Part shown: positions 26,584-34,837 of the stretch, in pieces
Layout: each line of letters begins with the position of its first letter
How positions within the stretch are numbered: the stretch's first letter is position 1
The notes under the pieces: generated by a model
What the model was told of the DNA's origin: nothing
Database searches by the model: none
The model's input: only the letters and a program-made list of their open reading frames with translations
Translations under genes and position numbers: made by a program
Source: Mesorhizobium sp.
GTDB taxonomy: Bacteria; Pseudomonadota; Alphaproteobacteria; Rhizobiales; Rhizobiaceae
NCBI RefSeq assembly: GCF_004962245.1
Contig: NZ_SUHQ01000004.1
Location: 124,001-188,000, forward strand
DNA length: 64,000 nucleotides
Direction: 5' to 3'

Positions 26584-27042
26584 ATGTCCAGGACCAAGAC
26601 CGCCGAGACGATCGAAAACGTTGAATTCCCGAGCTTCGATGCTTCCAAGGCCACCGACCAGATCCGCGCTTTCGCCGAAAAGGGCGTCGAGCAGTCGAAA
26701 GAAGCCTACGCCAAGCTGAAGACCGGTGCCGAGGAGACCCAGAAGGCACTGGAGTCGACCTTCGAGACCGTCAAGACCGCTTCCAACGACCTCTCGCTCA
26801 AGACCATCGCTGCCCTGCGCGCCAACACCGAAGCCGGTTTTTCGCATCTCGAAGCCCTGATCGGCGCCAAGTCGCTGTCGGAGGCCGTCGAGTTGCAGAC
26901 CGCATTCCTGCGCAAGCGCGTCGAGATGACCGTCGAGCAGGCAAAGGATTTCCAGACCGTCGCCTCCAAGGCGGCCGAGGACGTTTCCAAGCCGATCAAG
27001 ACCGCCTTCGAGAAGGCGATGAAGGAAATTAAAGCCGCCTAA
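26584..27042 (+). CDS. Phasin family protein
   Basis: Granule-associated protein of 152 residues, almost wholly helical and rich in Ala, Lys and Glu, with the phasin_2 pattern (QSKEAYAKLKTGAEETQKAL near 39-58 and LQTAFLRKRVEMTVEQAKDF near 103-122). Phasins coat polyhydroxyalkanoate granules in the cytoplasm. ATG 26584 is preceded by AAAGGATGG; the upstream part of the open frame lacks coding character. A three-hairpin RNA with anti-Shine-Dalgarno loops lies 84 bases after the stop, possibly processed from the same transcript. Confidence 0.9.
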   Translation: MSRTKTAETIENVEFPSFDASKATDQIRAFAEKGVEQSKEAYAKLKTGAEETQKALESTFETVKTASNDLSLKTIAALRANTEAGFSHLEALIGAKSLSEAVELQTAFLRKRVEMTVEQAKDFQTVASKAAEDVSKPIKTAFEKAMKEIKAA

Positions 27043-27125
27043 TATTTGCGCATATTTCGAAGATGCAACAAAAGGTCGCATTTCTTCGAATAAGATTATG
27101 TGAGATATAGTGGTCAAAGTGAATA

Positions 27126-27234
27126 CCCGGCGGGTGGAACCTCCTCCCTCTGCTCTCCGGGGTGACCAGCCAGCACCTCCTCCCGCTGGCTCGTAACAGG
27201 AAAAGGCCGGCACCTCCTCCCGCCGGCCTTTTTC
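27126..27234 (+). ncRNA. CCUCCUCCC-motif small RNA (cuckoo/CcsR-like), three hairpins
   Basis: ACCTCCTCCC occurs three times, at 27139-27148, 27175-27184 and 27212-27221, with 36-37-base spacing. The second copy is the exact 10-base loop of a 7-bp stem (27168-27191) and the third the loop of a perfect 9-bp stem (27203-27230) followed by TTTTTC, an intrinsic terminator. The first lies in a hairpin closed by CCCGG/CCGGG (27126-27161). Loops that expose CCUCC mimic the 16S anti-Shine-Dalgarno; the arrangement matches the CcsR/cuckoo RNA group of alphaproteobacteria. Confidence 0.75.
27203..27234 (+). terminator. Intrinsic terminator (third hairpin of the sRNA)
   Basis: AAGGCCGGC / GCCGGCCTT stem with a 10-base C-rich loop and a TTTTTCTTT tail. 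It terminates the phasin/sRNA transcript. Confidence 0.85.
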
Positions 27235-27382
27235 TTTGCGCGGCGAAAGGTGACGCCGTCGCCGGGGCTATCTTTGCATTGCCAAAAGCCTTGAATTAAA
27301 CTCCGATAGCCCGTATGGACGCATCGCCGAACGACAGAGCGGGTCCCAGAGAATTCCATCTCGGTCCCGCTCAGGCAAACGT

Positions 27383-27459
27383 GCCGTTGTAGCTCAGATG
27401 GTTAGAGCGCCGGATTGTGGATCCGGAGGTCGCTGGTTCGATCCCAGCCAACGGTACCA
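27383..27459 (+). tRNA. tRNA-His (anticodon GTG)
   Basis: A complete 77-base cloverleaf with encoded CCA. Anticodon stem CCGGA/TCCGG encloses loop TTGTGGA (anticodon GTG at 27417-27419); T arm GCTGG-TTCGATC-CCAGC; acceptor GCCGTTG/CAACGGT with a G1-U72 wobble. The base before G1 is T and the discriminator is A73, the unusual state known for many alphaproteobacterial tRNA-His, which lack the otherwise universal G-1. The 3' end is the left attachment site of the island. Confidence 0.96.
27439..27456. repeat. attL: direct repeat in the tRNA-His 3' end
   Basis: CGATCCCAGCCAACGGTA, from the T loop to A73 of tRNA-His, is repeated exactly at 39384-39401. This is the standard footprint of tyrosine-integrase insertion into a tRNA gene. 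Confidence 0.85.
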
Positions 27460-27558
27460 TCGGCTACCTCTCCAAGTCATTATTTTTCCTGTAAAATTGC
27501 GCGCTGGTCGACTTGGCGCTTGCGCCATTTTGGCCTTTTGTTTGTGATACCTATTGTG

Positions 27559-27945
27559 ATGCACAACGGTATCTTAAAGGCACGGGGAAGGCGACGCGAA
27601 GAGAATGATCCGGATCGCTTTCTGCAGCGGAGGGGCGATCGCTTTCACTACTACCGACGAGTCCCAAAGGAGCTAAGAGATCTCGATGGCCGCGGTGCAT
27701 TCGTACGCCGTGCTTTGGACACGACTGACCAGTTGAAGGCGCGTACGTCGCGCGATCTCCACGAAGCTGCCGACAACGCTCCATGTCTTCTCTTATGTTG
27801 GGCGAAAACCCAGACGCTGCGCGTATTCGCTTCCAGCGCGCTATCAAGCGCGAAGAGGCACCAGTGTTCGTCTATCGGCCCCTCGCAGACATCCTCGTCG
27901 CCGAGCCGCTGGACGCCATGAACCTAGCATGTCCTATGCGTAGGG
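27559..27945 (+). pseudogene. Tyrosine recombinase (integrase), frameshifted N-terminal remnant
   Basis: Starts at ATG 27559, 100 bases after the tRNA, with an integrase N-terminal pattern: FHYYRRVPKELRDLDGRGAF then RRALDTTD. The frame shifts near 27780: the continuation (LMLGENPDAARIRF, then REEAPVFVYRPLADILVAEP) reads in the next frame and stops after 27945, far short of the catalytic R-H-R-Y domain. This is only the first 120 or so residues of a protein usually over 350 long, so it is inactive. Confidence 0.8.
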
Positions 27946-28193
27946 GACTTTCCTAGTGGAGTGAAGGCCTGCGTTCGGCTTGGGCTGTAATCTGCGGCTG
28001 CGACCTGGAAATGGGAAGCTCTCTGCCCGTCGGGGGGTTGGTAGCGGAGCGCGCTACCGCCTTTCCCCACATTCGCACTGTCTACTTCGTTGCAGTGGGT
28101 AAAAAGAGTTCCCATTTTCGTGTATACTGCGAAAGAAGCACCTCAAGGCGATGATCGAAAACGCGCTCTTGTTTTTTGATGGGCTCGACATCC
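27946..28193. other. Non-coding island segment
   Basis: No gene recognised between the integrase remnant and the AraC stop. An open frame exists on the minus strand (to 28115) but shows no family features. The abrupt loss of integrase similarity near 27930 suggests a junction with foreign or deleted sequence. Confidence 0.5.
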
Positions 28194-29333
28194 TCAAAAG
28201 AGACCGAGCGTTTGCAGCAGGCTTTCGAATGTGACCTTTGGCTTATTACCTGTTTGCCTATCCAGGTGCATGTCGTCTTCGGACGACTGCTTGCGTATGT
28301 TGCTCGGGCTATACCCGAACTGCTGCGTGAAAGCTCGACTGAAATTCGCCGCTGAATCAAAGCCGATTGCTAGACCAACTTCGGCGACCTTTCGGGTGTC
28401 GGAAGGATCCGCTAACATTGCATGAGCTGCGGATAGACGTCGTCGGCGAATGTAATTCGCAACGCCGCCGGACGTTTCGAAAAGCTCATAGAGCCGTGTC
28501 CTCGAGGTCGCCAGTTCCCGGGCGAGAGCATCCGGTGTCAGGTCGGGCGAGGCAAGATTGCTCGAAATGAAGCGCCTCGCCCGCGTCATCAATCCGATTT
28601 GTGAAATCTGATCGTTGCCGTCATCACGATCCACCAAAGGTGTAACCGCGTCGAATACCATTTTCCGCAAACGATCCTTGATTCTCGGAAGGTCGTCTTG
28701 CGTGAAGCGATCGAGATTGGCTTCAACGCTTGACATAAGATCGATCAGCAGTTTGGCCCGGTGTCCACCCAAAACGACGTTGTTGCTCGCCGCCGGCAAG
28801 CTGCCACCATCGGCAAACAGATCGACGGGAACGATCAGGCTGATTGACTTCGTTGCCAGCGCCCGCCCGCTAAACGGATGGCCGAGCGAGCGGATTTCAA
28901 TCATGCCCGGTTCATTTTGCGCGACACGTCCGTCAACTCCGGTCCAGGTGCGACCGGCACGGAGAACGGTGATCTGCCAATGGTCAATTGGACTGAACCG
29001 CACCGCGTCTGGCGAGCGTTCGTAACTGAAAGCCGGAACGGTTTGTTGCAACAAAAGCATACCGCCCAGATTCCACACCGCCTGCTGAACGACAAATCCA
29101 TCCTCGGGATCAACATTGTCCGGCAGACGCGTATCCATCAATACTGCCATATGCTCCCGCCACGCAGCAAACTGCTGGATTGGTGGAAGGATTTCCGTCT
29201 CAAAGCGCAACGACGTCAGGACGGCCTTCTCCACCTCATCCTCACCGAGTGGATCCTGCGACATGCGCGGCCAGCGGCGACGTTCGACAGATGTCGACTC
29301 CGTGTCGTTAGGTGGGACCGTCTTATCCGACAT
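28194..29333 (-). CDS. AraC-family regulator with PilZ-like RxxxR motif (CuxR-like)
   Basis: Regulator of 379 residues. A C-terminal AraC domain (about 270-370) shows two helix-turn-helix units: LTPDALARELATSRTRLYEL and VAEVGLAIGFDSAANFSRAF, then FGYSPSNIRK. The N-terminal ligand domain is of the AraC_binding_2 type. Near the start, ERRRWPR (about 17-23) matches the PilZ c-di-GMP motif RxxxR. In S. meliloti the AraC-like CuxR binds c-di-GMP by a PilZ-like mechanism and activates the uxs1 polysaccharide operon; gene order here matches. ATG 29333 overlaps the GGDEF stop by 11 bases; the open frame extends to 29381. Confidence 0.85.
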   Translation of the reverse strand: MSDKTVPPNDTESTSVERRRWPRMSQDPLGEDEVEKAVLTSLRFETEILPPIQQFAAWREHMAVLMDTRLPDNVDPEDGFVVQQAVWNLGGMLLLQQTVPAFSYERSPDAVRFSPIDHWQITVLRAGRTWTGVDGRVAQNEPGMIEIRSLGHPFSGRALATKSISLIVPVDLFADGGSLPAASNNVVLGGHRAKLLIDLMSSVEANLDRFTQDDLPRIKDRLRKMVFDAVTPLVDRDDGNDQISQIGLMTRARRFISSNLASPDLTPDALARELATSRTRLYELFETSGGVANYIRRRRLSAAHAMLADPSDTRKVAEVGLAIGFDSAANFSRAFTQQFGYSPSNIRKQSSEDDMHLDRQTGNKPKVTFESLLQTLGLF

Positions 29334-30440
29334 CACTGCCTCCAGCCACGACCCGGAAGGCCGCAACGTCGCGTCCCACAACGGTCGTAGTCAGCGTCGC
29401 ATAGCCGTCTCTCCCCGCCTGCTTGACCTTGTAGAGTGCCACGTCGGCGTGAGCCAGAACATCGATATCTGCCCTGACGTCGCTTGCATCACGTGCGGCA
29501 ATGCCACTGCTGACCGACATACTGAGGAATTGGCCGTCGCATTTGAATGACGAACGACGGATCAGCGGGACGAGTCCGTGCGCGACTTCCGTAGCTTCTG
29601 CTTCTTCCGTTCCCGGCATTAGCAGGGAAAATTCGTCACCGCCCGTGCGAGCCAGAACATCGCTGCCGTGCACAACTCCGGATGCTACTTTTGCATAATG
29701 GATAAGCGCCTCATCACCGACCGCATGGCCATATTCGTCATTCCACTGTTTGAAGCGATCGATATCAATCATCATCACCGAATAGGGCGTCCCATCTTTG
29801 GAAAATTTATGCTCAGCCTGCGTCAGACGACCCATGAAATACCTGCGGTTTGGCAAATTGGTTAATTCGTCGGTCTCAGCGACTTTCACCATCTCACTAT
29901 GGAGGCGGTTGAGCGCCATCACAATGAATCCGAAATGCCAGGCGACACCGCTGTAGATCACGCAGACCAGTGCATAGCTTTCGATGGTGAAATAAAGTTG
30001 CTGATCGTATTTGCCTACCCATGCGGCAAAATTCAAAACCGCCTCAATGGCATGACCTCCAATGCCGAGCAGTATAACGGCAACAGCAATCTGGCCGCCA
30101 AACCCAATGCGGCGCTGCTTCAGGAGATGCGCCACCGTCGCCGCCATGGGGAGGGACTGACCGACCGCATAGACGACATTCCGACCCTGCCAGCTGCATG
30201 GAAAAACGACATGAAGGCAAAGCTTACTATGGAAATGATAAGCGCCGCTCTCCAACCTCCTTCGTTGCCGTAGAAATAGCGCGCGCCGATTCAGGTCAGG
30301 CAAAAGGAATAGATAATGATGGTGTTGCCGATGACTGCAGGCCAGAAAGCACCTTCATTACCCTGAATGGAAAGAACGATCCCTCCGATACAGGCCAGAA
30401 ATATTGAGGTGAGCCAAATCCGGGAAGGGCACGAAATCAC
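29323..30440 (-). pseudogene. Membrane-bound GGDEF diguanylate cyclase with damaged 5' end
   Basis: The intact 3' part encodes hydrophobic segments (AVAVILLGIGGHAIEAVLNF and others) and a full GGDEF domain: DELTNLPNRRYF, DIDRFKQWNDEYGH and active site TGGDEF. The position of the RxxD inhibitory site reads HGSD, so product inhibition may be lost. Upstream, the membrane domain continues in another frame: from about GTG 30440, through LTSIFLACIGGIVLSIQG, it meets an in-frame TGA at 30291-30293 (probably once TGG) and needs a frameshift near 30185 to join the 3' part. A shortened product from a later start could still be made. It overlaps the AraC gene and shares its strand. Confidence 0.7.
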
Positions 30441-30971
30441 GATGGGTCGCGGCAACTGCAGCCAATATTACGCAGAAAGCCATGGAGTTTAATTAATATA
30501 ACGACGTAGATCGTCAGAAAATCCAGCTGTATCGTGCAAATCGTCACCTGCAGTCCAACGTGTATTGTTAAATTACAATAAAAATCACCAGATATATTTA
30601 AGGATCGCTGTTTGTGTATTAGTTAATTTTATCGCACCAAGTCAACAAAGCGTAGGCCTTAGCGGCTCGATCCTGAACCGGCCATGAATGGGTTTCTTGG
30701 CTCGCTTCGAGATAAAGGCCTTTTGGCGGCATCGATCTCGGCACAGTCAATCGAATCGCTTGAAGCCCACCGTCTCCATCAAAAAACAATGTCTGCGGCG
30801 GGTCAGCTGCAAAAATGGACGCTTTGAAAAGTTTCCGGATTCCCTGATATCGCAACGTAGGAACCGCGGAGGTATTAGAAATCATCAGATTCACTACAGG
30901 AAGAAAACCTGAAGTCTCAGTGCATTTTAGACACCTACATGTCTTCCTTTTGGCACTGATGGTTTTTATGA
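30441..30971. other. Long A+T-rich regulatory region upstream of the polysaccharide operon
   Basis: About 530 bp between the divergent GGDEF remnant and uxs. No convincing gene; the open frame on the minus strand at 30619-31077 lacks family features. It holds an inverted repeat TATTGT-N6-ACAATA (30563-30580) and several A+T tracts, plausible sites for the AraC regulator and promoters. Unusually long for this genome, consistent with complex control. Confidence 0.5.
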
Positions 30972-31997
30972 ATGAGGGCTCCCGTGAGTATCGTATTTCA
31001 GTCTGCAAAGTTGCAATCTGATATTTCCTCGCAACGGAGGGTACTTGTCGCAGGCGGGGCCGGCTTTCTCGGATCACATCTGTGCGAACGTCTTTTGCAT
31101 GACGGCCATTCTGTTATCTGCGTAGACAATTTTTCTACGGGGCGGCTAGAGAATTTGCGCCACCTCCTGAGCTACGACACGTTCAGCTTTGTGCGCCACG
31201 ATATCGTGGAACGGCTCGATCTGCCGGTCAACGAGATCTACAATCTCGCCTGCCCGGCTTCACCGCCGCACTATCAGGCCGATCCGGTTCATACGATGAA
31301 GACGAACGTGATCGGGTCGCTCAATCTTCTGGAACTGGCAGCACGTTACCAGGCGCGGATTTTCCAGGCTTCTACCTCGGAAGTCTACGGCGATCCCCAT
31401 GTGCATCCGCAGCCCGAAAGCTATTGGGGCAATGTCAATTCCTTCGGTCCGCGCTCTTGTTATGATGAAGGAAAGCGCTCTGCCGAGACTCTGTTCTACG
31501 ATTTTCATCAGCAATACGGCGTCGACATCCGTATCGTGCGCATCTTCAACACCTATGGTCCGCGTATGCGCCCGGACGACGGCCGGGTCGTTTCCAACTT
31601 CATCGTGCAGGCGCTCAAGGGCGAGGACATCACCGTTTACGGCGACGGGTCGCAGACCCGTTCCTTCTGTTACGTGGACGATCTGATCGAAGGCTTCTAC
31701 CGGCTCATGTACAGCCCTCAGGCGATCCACACGCCTGTCAACATCGGCAATCCCGGCGAATTTACGGTCGGTGAGTTGGCCGAGCAGATCGTGGGAATGA
31801 CCGGCTCGAGTTCCAAAGTCGTCTATCACCCGTTGCCCGTGGACGATCCGCGCCAGCGTCGGCCCGACATCACAGTGGCCCAGAGAGAACTTGGATGGGA
31901 GCCGACCGTGGCGTTGGCCGATGGGCTGAAGTCGACGATCGCTTATTTCGAACGGCAGTTGAGGAAGCCCTCCGGAAAGCTGGCGGAGGCCGCCTGA
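30972..31997 (+). CDS. uxs: UDP-glucuronate decarboxylase (UDP-xylose synthase)
   Basis: NAD-dependent short-chain-fold enzyme of 341 residues that converts UDP-glucuronate to UDP-xylose plus CO2. Rossmann motif GGAGFLGSH is near 27-35; the catalytic triad is visible as STSEVYGD near 136 and CYDEGKR (YxxxK) near 162. [14 protein letters not shown] is the UXS-specific stretch that separates it from dTDP-glucose dehydratases. First gene of the operon; with the downstream UDP-glucose dehydrogenase it makes UDP-xylose from UDP-glucose. Its stop overlaps the next start (TGATG). A GTG at 30984 is an alternative start. Confidence 0.92.
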   Translation: MRAPVSIVFQSAKLQSDISSQRRVLVAGGAGFLGSHLCERLLHDGHSVICVDNFSTGRLENLRHLLSYDTFSFVRHDIVERLDLPVNEIYNLACPASPPHYQADPVHTMKTNVIGSLNLLELAARYQARIFQASTSEVYGDPHVHPQPESYWGNVNSFGPRSCYDEGKRSAETLFYDFHQQYGVDIRIVRIFNTYGPRMRPDDGRVVSNFIVQALKGEDITVYGDGSQTRSFCYVDDLIEGFYRLMYSPQAIHTPVNIGNPGEFTVGELAEQIVGMTGSSSKVVYHPLPVDDPRQRRPDITVAQRELGWEPTVALADGLKSTIAYFERQLRKPSGKLAEAA

Positions 31998-32983
31998 TGT
32001 CCGGCAAGAACGTACTTGTCGTTGGCGGCGCCGGCTTTATCGGCAGCCATACAGCCAAGCTTTTGGCCAGGCAGGGTTATGATCCGATTGTCTACGACAA
32101 TCTATCCACGGGTCATCGGTCAGCCGTCCGATGGGGCGCCTTCGTTGAAGGCAACATCCTTGACTCGGAACGGTTGACCCAAGTCATGGAGGAGTATCGC
32201 CCTATCGGGGTGATCCATTTTGCTGCAGCGGCCTATGTCGGCGAATCCGTGGAGAAACCGGCAAAATATTATCAGAACAACGTCAGCGGGACCCAATCGC
32301 TGCTGGACGCCTGCCAGGGAAGCGGAACGCGCAATGTCATCTTCTCGTCGAGCTGCGCTACCTATGGCATTCCGGATCGCTTGCCGATCCGCGAGGGCGA
32401 GAGCCAGCGCCCGATCAATCCTTATGGGCGCACGAAGCTCATCGCGGAGCAGATGCTTGCCGATTATTCGGCTGCCTATGGGCTGCGCTATGTGGCGCTG
32501 CGTTATTTCAATGCGTCCGGCGCGGATATCGACGGGGAAATCGGCGAGATGCACGATCCAGAAACGCATCTCATTCCGCGAGCCATGATGGCCGCTGCAG
32601 GCAGGATCGATTTTCTCGAAGTCTATGGCCATGATTACGATACGCCCGACGGCACCTGCATTCGCGACTATATTCATGTCGCGGATCTGGCGCGCGCGCA
32701 TGTGCTGGCGCTCGAACATCTGATCAACTGCGGTGGCAATCTGGCCGTCAATCTTGGCAGTGGGCGTGGTACATCCATTAAGGAAATTCTCGAAGCGATC
32801 AGCCAGCTGACAGGTCGTAACGTGCCGGTCGAGATGCGCGCCCGTCGTGCGGGCGATCCTCCGGTGCTTTATGCCGATCCGGCACTCGCTGCCGAAAAAC
32901 TTGGCTTTCAGGCGCTCTATTCCGATCTCGATACGATAATTCGCACGGCGGCTCCCTTCTTCGGGCTCGAGGTGCGCTCATGA
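31997..32983 (+). CDS. UDP-sugar 4-epimerase (GalE/ExoB family; probably UDP-xylose 4-epimerase)
   Basis: Epimerase of 328 residues: GGAGFIGSH near 9-17, SSSCATYG near 117-124 and the catalytic YGRTK near 141-145. GalE-family enzymes invert C4 of UDP-glucose; directly after uxs the likely reaction is UDP-xylose to UDP-arabinose, as reported for Uxe of S. meliloti, which also accepts UDP-glucose. Coupled to uxs by TGATG and to the glycosyltransferase by an ATGA overlap. Sequence alone does not separate the two substrates. Confidence 0.88.
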   Translation: MSGKNVLVVGGAGFIGSHTAKLLARQGYDPIVYDNLSTGHRSAVRWGAFVEGNILDSERLTQVMEEYRPIGVIHFAAAAYVGESVEKPAKYYQNNVSGTQSLLDACQGSGTRNVIFSSSCATYGIPDRLPIREGESQRPINPYGRTKLIAEQMLADYSAAYGLRYVALRYFNASGADIDGEIGEMHDPETHLIPRAMMAAAGRIDFLEVYGHDYDTPDGTCIRDYIHVADLARAHVLALEHLINCGGNLAVNLGSGRGTSIKEILEAISQLTGRNVPVEMRARRAGDPPVLYADPALAAEKLGFQALYSDLDTIIRTAAPFFGLEVRS

Positions 32984-34821
32984 GAACGTCGCGCATCGCG
33001 CTGTCCGTTGACAGGGAAGAACCCTTGATGGTGCCGGTCTTCATCGGCCGAAAGCGCATCGAGTACATTATGGGTGCGGTTTTGTGGGCGATGGCCGTCG
33101 CATTCTTCTGGCAATGGTGGGTTTTCGGAGCCACCCACATCAACTTGGTCGGCTCAATTCTGGTGACGGCGCTTCTGGCGTGGATAACGCTTTTGCCAGG
33201 CTACTTCATCACCATTTTCTTCAATGCACGCCGGCCGCATGGACCGCTGCGTATTCCCTCAGGAAGTCGCGTGGCCATGGTGGTCACCAAGGCTCCCTCA
33301 GAGCCTTTTGAGGTGGTGGCCGAAACCTTGCAGGCCATGTTAGCCCAGAACGTGCCTCACGACACGTGGCTGGCTGATGAGGATCCATCGCCCGCAACGC
33401 TCGCATGGTGCCGCGAACAGGGCGTATTCGTTTCCACCCGCAAAAGTCGCGCCGACTACCATCGCCAGTCCTGGCCTCGCCGCACGCGGTGCAAGGAAGG
33501 CAACCTTGCCTTCTTCTACGATCATTATGGCTACGACCGATATGATTTTGTGTCGCAGCTCGATGCCGATCATGTTCCCGAACCGGACTACCTATATAAC
33601 ATGTTGCGGCCTTTTGCCGATCCGACAATCGGATATGTTTCCGCGCCTAGCATTTGCGACCGCAATGCACATGAAAGCTGGTCCGCGCGTGGCCGCCTCT
33701 ACATCGAAGCGAGCATGCATGGGTCACTGCAAGCCGGATACAATAATGGCTTCGCGCCCGTATGCATCGGTTCGCACTATGCAGTGCGCACAGCGGCACT
33801 GAAGGAAATCGGTGGGCTGGGGCCAGAACTCGCCGAGGATCATTCCACAACGCTCTTCATGAATGCCCATGGTTGGCGAGGGGCCCATGCGCTTGATGCC
33901 ATCGCCCATGGCGACGGTCCACGGACGTTTGCCGATCTCGTCACGCAGGAGTTCCAGTGGTCGCGGAGCCTGGTGACGATCCTGCTGCAATATTCACCAA
34001 AACTTATCGGAAACTTGCCGCTGCGTTTGAAGGTTCAATTTCTGTTTTCGCAGTTCTGGTATCCGCTTTATGCCTTTTTTCTTGCCATGACATTCCTGTT
34101 GCCCGTTATTGTACTGATCCAAGGCGATAATTTCATCAACGTCACTTATCCAGAGTTTCTGCTCCATTTCGTGCCGCAGTCGCTTATGATCCTGCTTTTG
34201 GCATTCTGGTGGCGGTCGAGTCGCACATTTCGGCCTATCGACGGCAAGATTTTCAGTTGGGAAGCGATGCTGTTTCTGCTGGCGCGCTGGCCGTGGGTTC
34301 TGGCTGGGACCTTTGCCGCGTTCCGTGACTGGATGACCGGATCCTTCGTTGATTTTCGCGTCACGCCAAAAGGCACTTCTGAAGTCGATCCGCTACCGTT
34401 TCGCGTGCTGGCGCCGTATGCCTTCGTGGTCGTGATCTCCATTCTGCCGGTCGTGTTCGTGCAGGATGCGTATCAAACGCGCGGCTTCTTCGTCTTCGCC
34501 ATCATCAATGCATGCTTTTACTTGCTGCTGATATTCATGATCTTGCTGCAGCATGGCCGGGAGAATGACGTACGGATGAAAAGCCGCGCTTATCACCCCG
34601 CGTTGGCAAGCGGTTTCATGGCCCTTTTGATGGTTACCAGCTTCGCCACGGTCGAGCGTGGACGCGACGGCATCGAGGCGCTCGCCTGGGGAACCAAAAG
34701 CTTTTCCCTGTTCGACGACAGCTTCTCAATTGCCGGCGCAGGCGTTGGTGGTCGCGCTGTTCACAAAACCATCTTCAATCCACGTTGGCGCACCAACGCT
34801 CCCAGCAATCCAGACCAATAA
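32980..34821 (+). CDS. Family 2 glycosyltransferase, membrane polysaccharide synthase (ApsS-like)
   Basis: Processive-type synthase of 613 residues. Two N-terminal membrane segments (about 27-80), a cytosolic GT2 domain (about 95-340) and a C-terminal block of about five membrane segments. Catalytic motifs: SQLDADHVPEPDY (DxD) near 188, AEDHST near 290 (the TED equivalent), and QEFQWSRS near 323 in place of QxxRW. It probably polymerises the UDP-pentose made by the preceding genes and moves the chain across the inner membrane. Corresponds in position to ApsS in the S. meliloti arabinose-containing polysaccharide operon. Confidence 0.88.
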   Translation: MRTSRIALSVDREEPLMVPVFIGRKRIEYIMGAVLWAMAVAFFWQWWVFGATHINLVGSILVTALLAWITLLPGYFITIFFNARRPHGPLRIPSGSRVAMVVTKAPSEPFEVVAETLQAMLAQNVPHDTWLADEDPSPATLAWCREQGVFVSTRKSRADYHRQSWPRRTRCKEGNLAFFYDHYGYDRYDFVSQLDADHVPEPDYLYNMLRPFADPTIGYVSAPSICDRNAHESWSARGRLYIEASMHGSLQAGYNNGFAPVCIGSHYAVRTAALKEIGGLGPELAEDHSTTLFMNAHGWRGAHALDAIAHGDGPRTFADLVTQEFQWSRSLVTILLQYSPKLIGNLPLRLKVQFLFSQFWYPLYAFFLAMTFLLPVIVLIQGDNFINVTYPEFLLHFVPQSLMILLLAFWWRSSRTFRPIDGKIFSWEAMLFLLARWPWVLAGTFAAFRDWMTGSFVDFRVTPKGTSEVDPLPFRVLAPYAFVVVISILPVVFVQDAYQTRGFFVFAIINACFYLLLIFMILLQHGRENDVRMKSRAYHPALASGFMALLMVTSFATVERGRDGIEALAWGTKSFSLFDDSFSIAGAGVGGRAVHKTIFNPRWRTNAPSNPDQ

Positions 34822-34837
34822 TAAAGGCAATCAGCAC

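Noticed and set aside
30619..31077. 152-codon minus-strand frame in the island regulatory region
   Set aside because: No family pattern, overlaps the start of uxs; I could not match it to a transposase.
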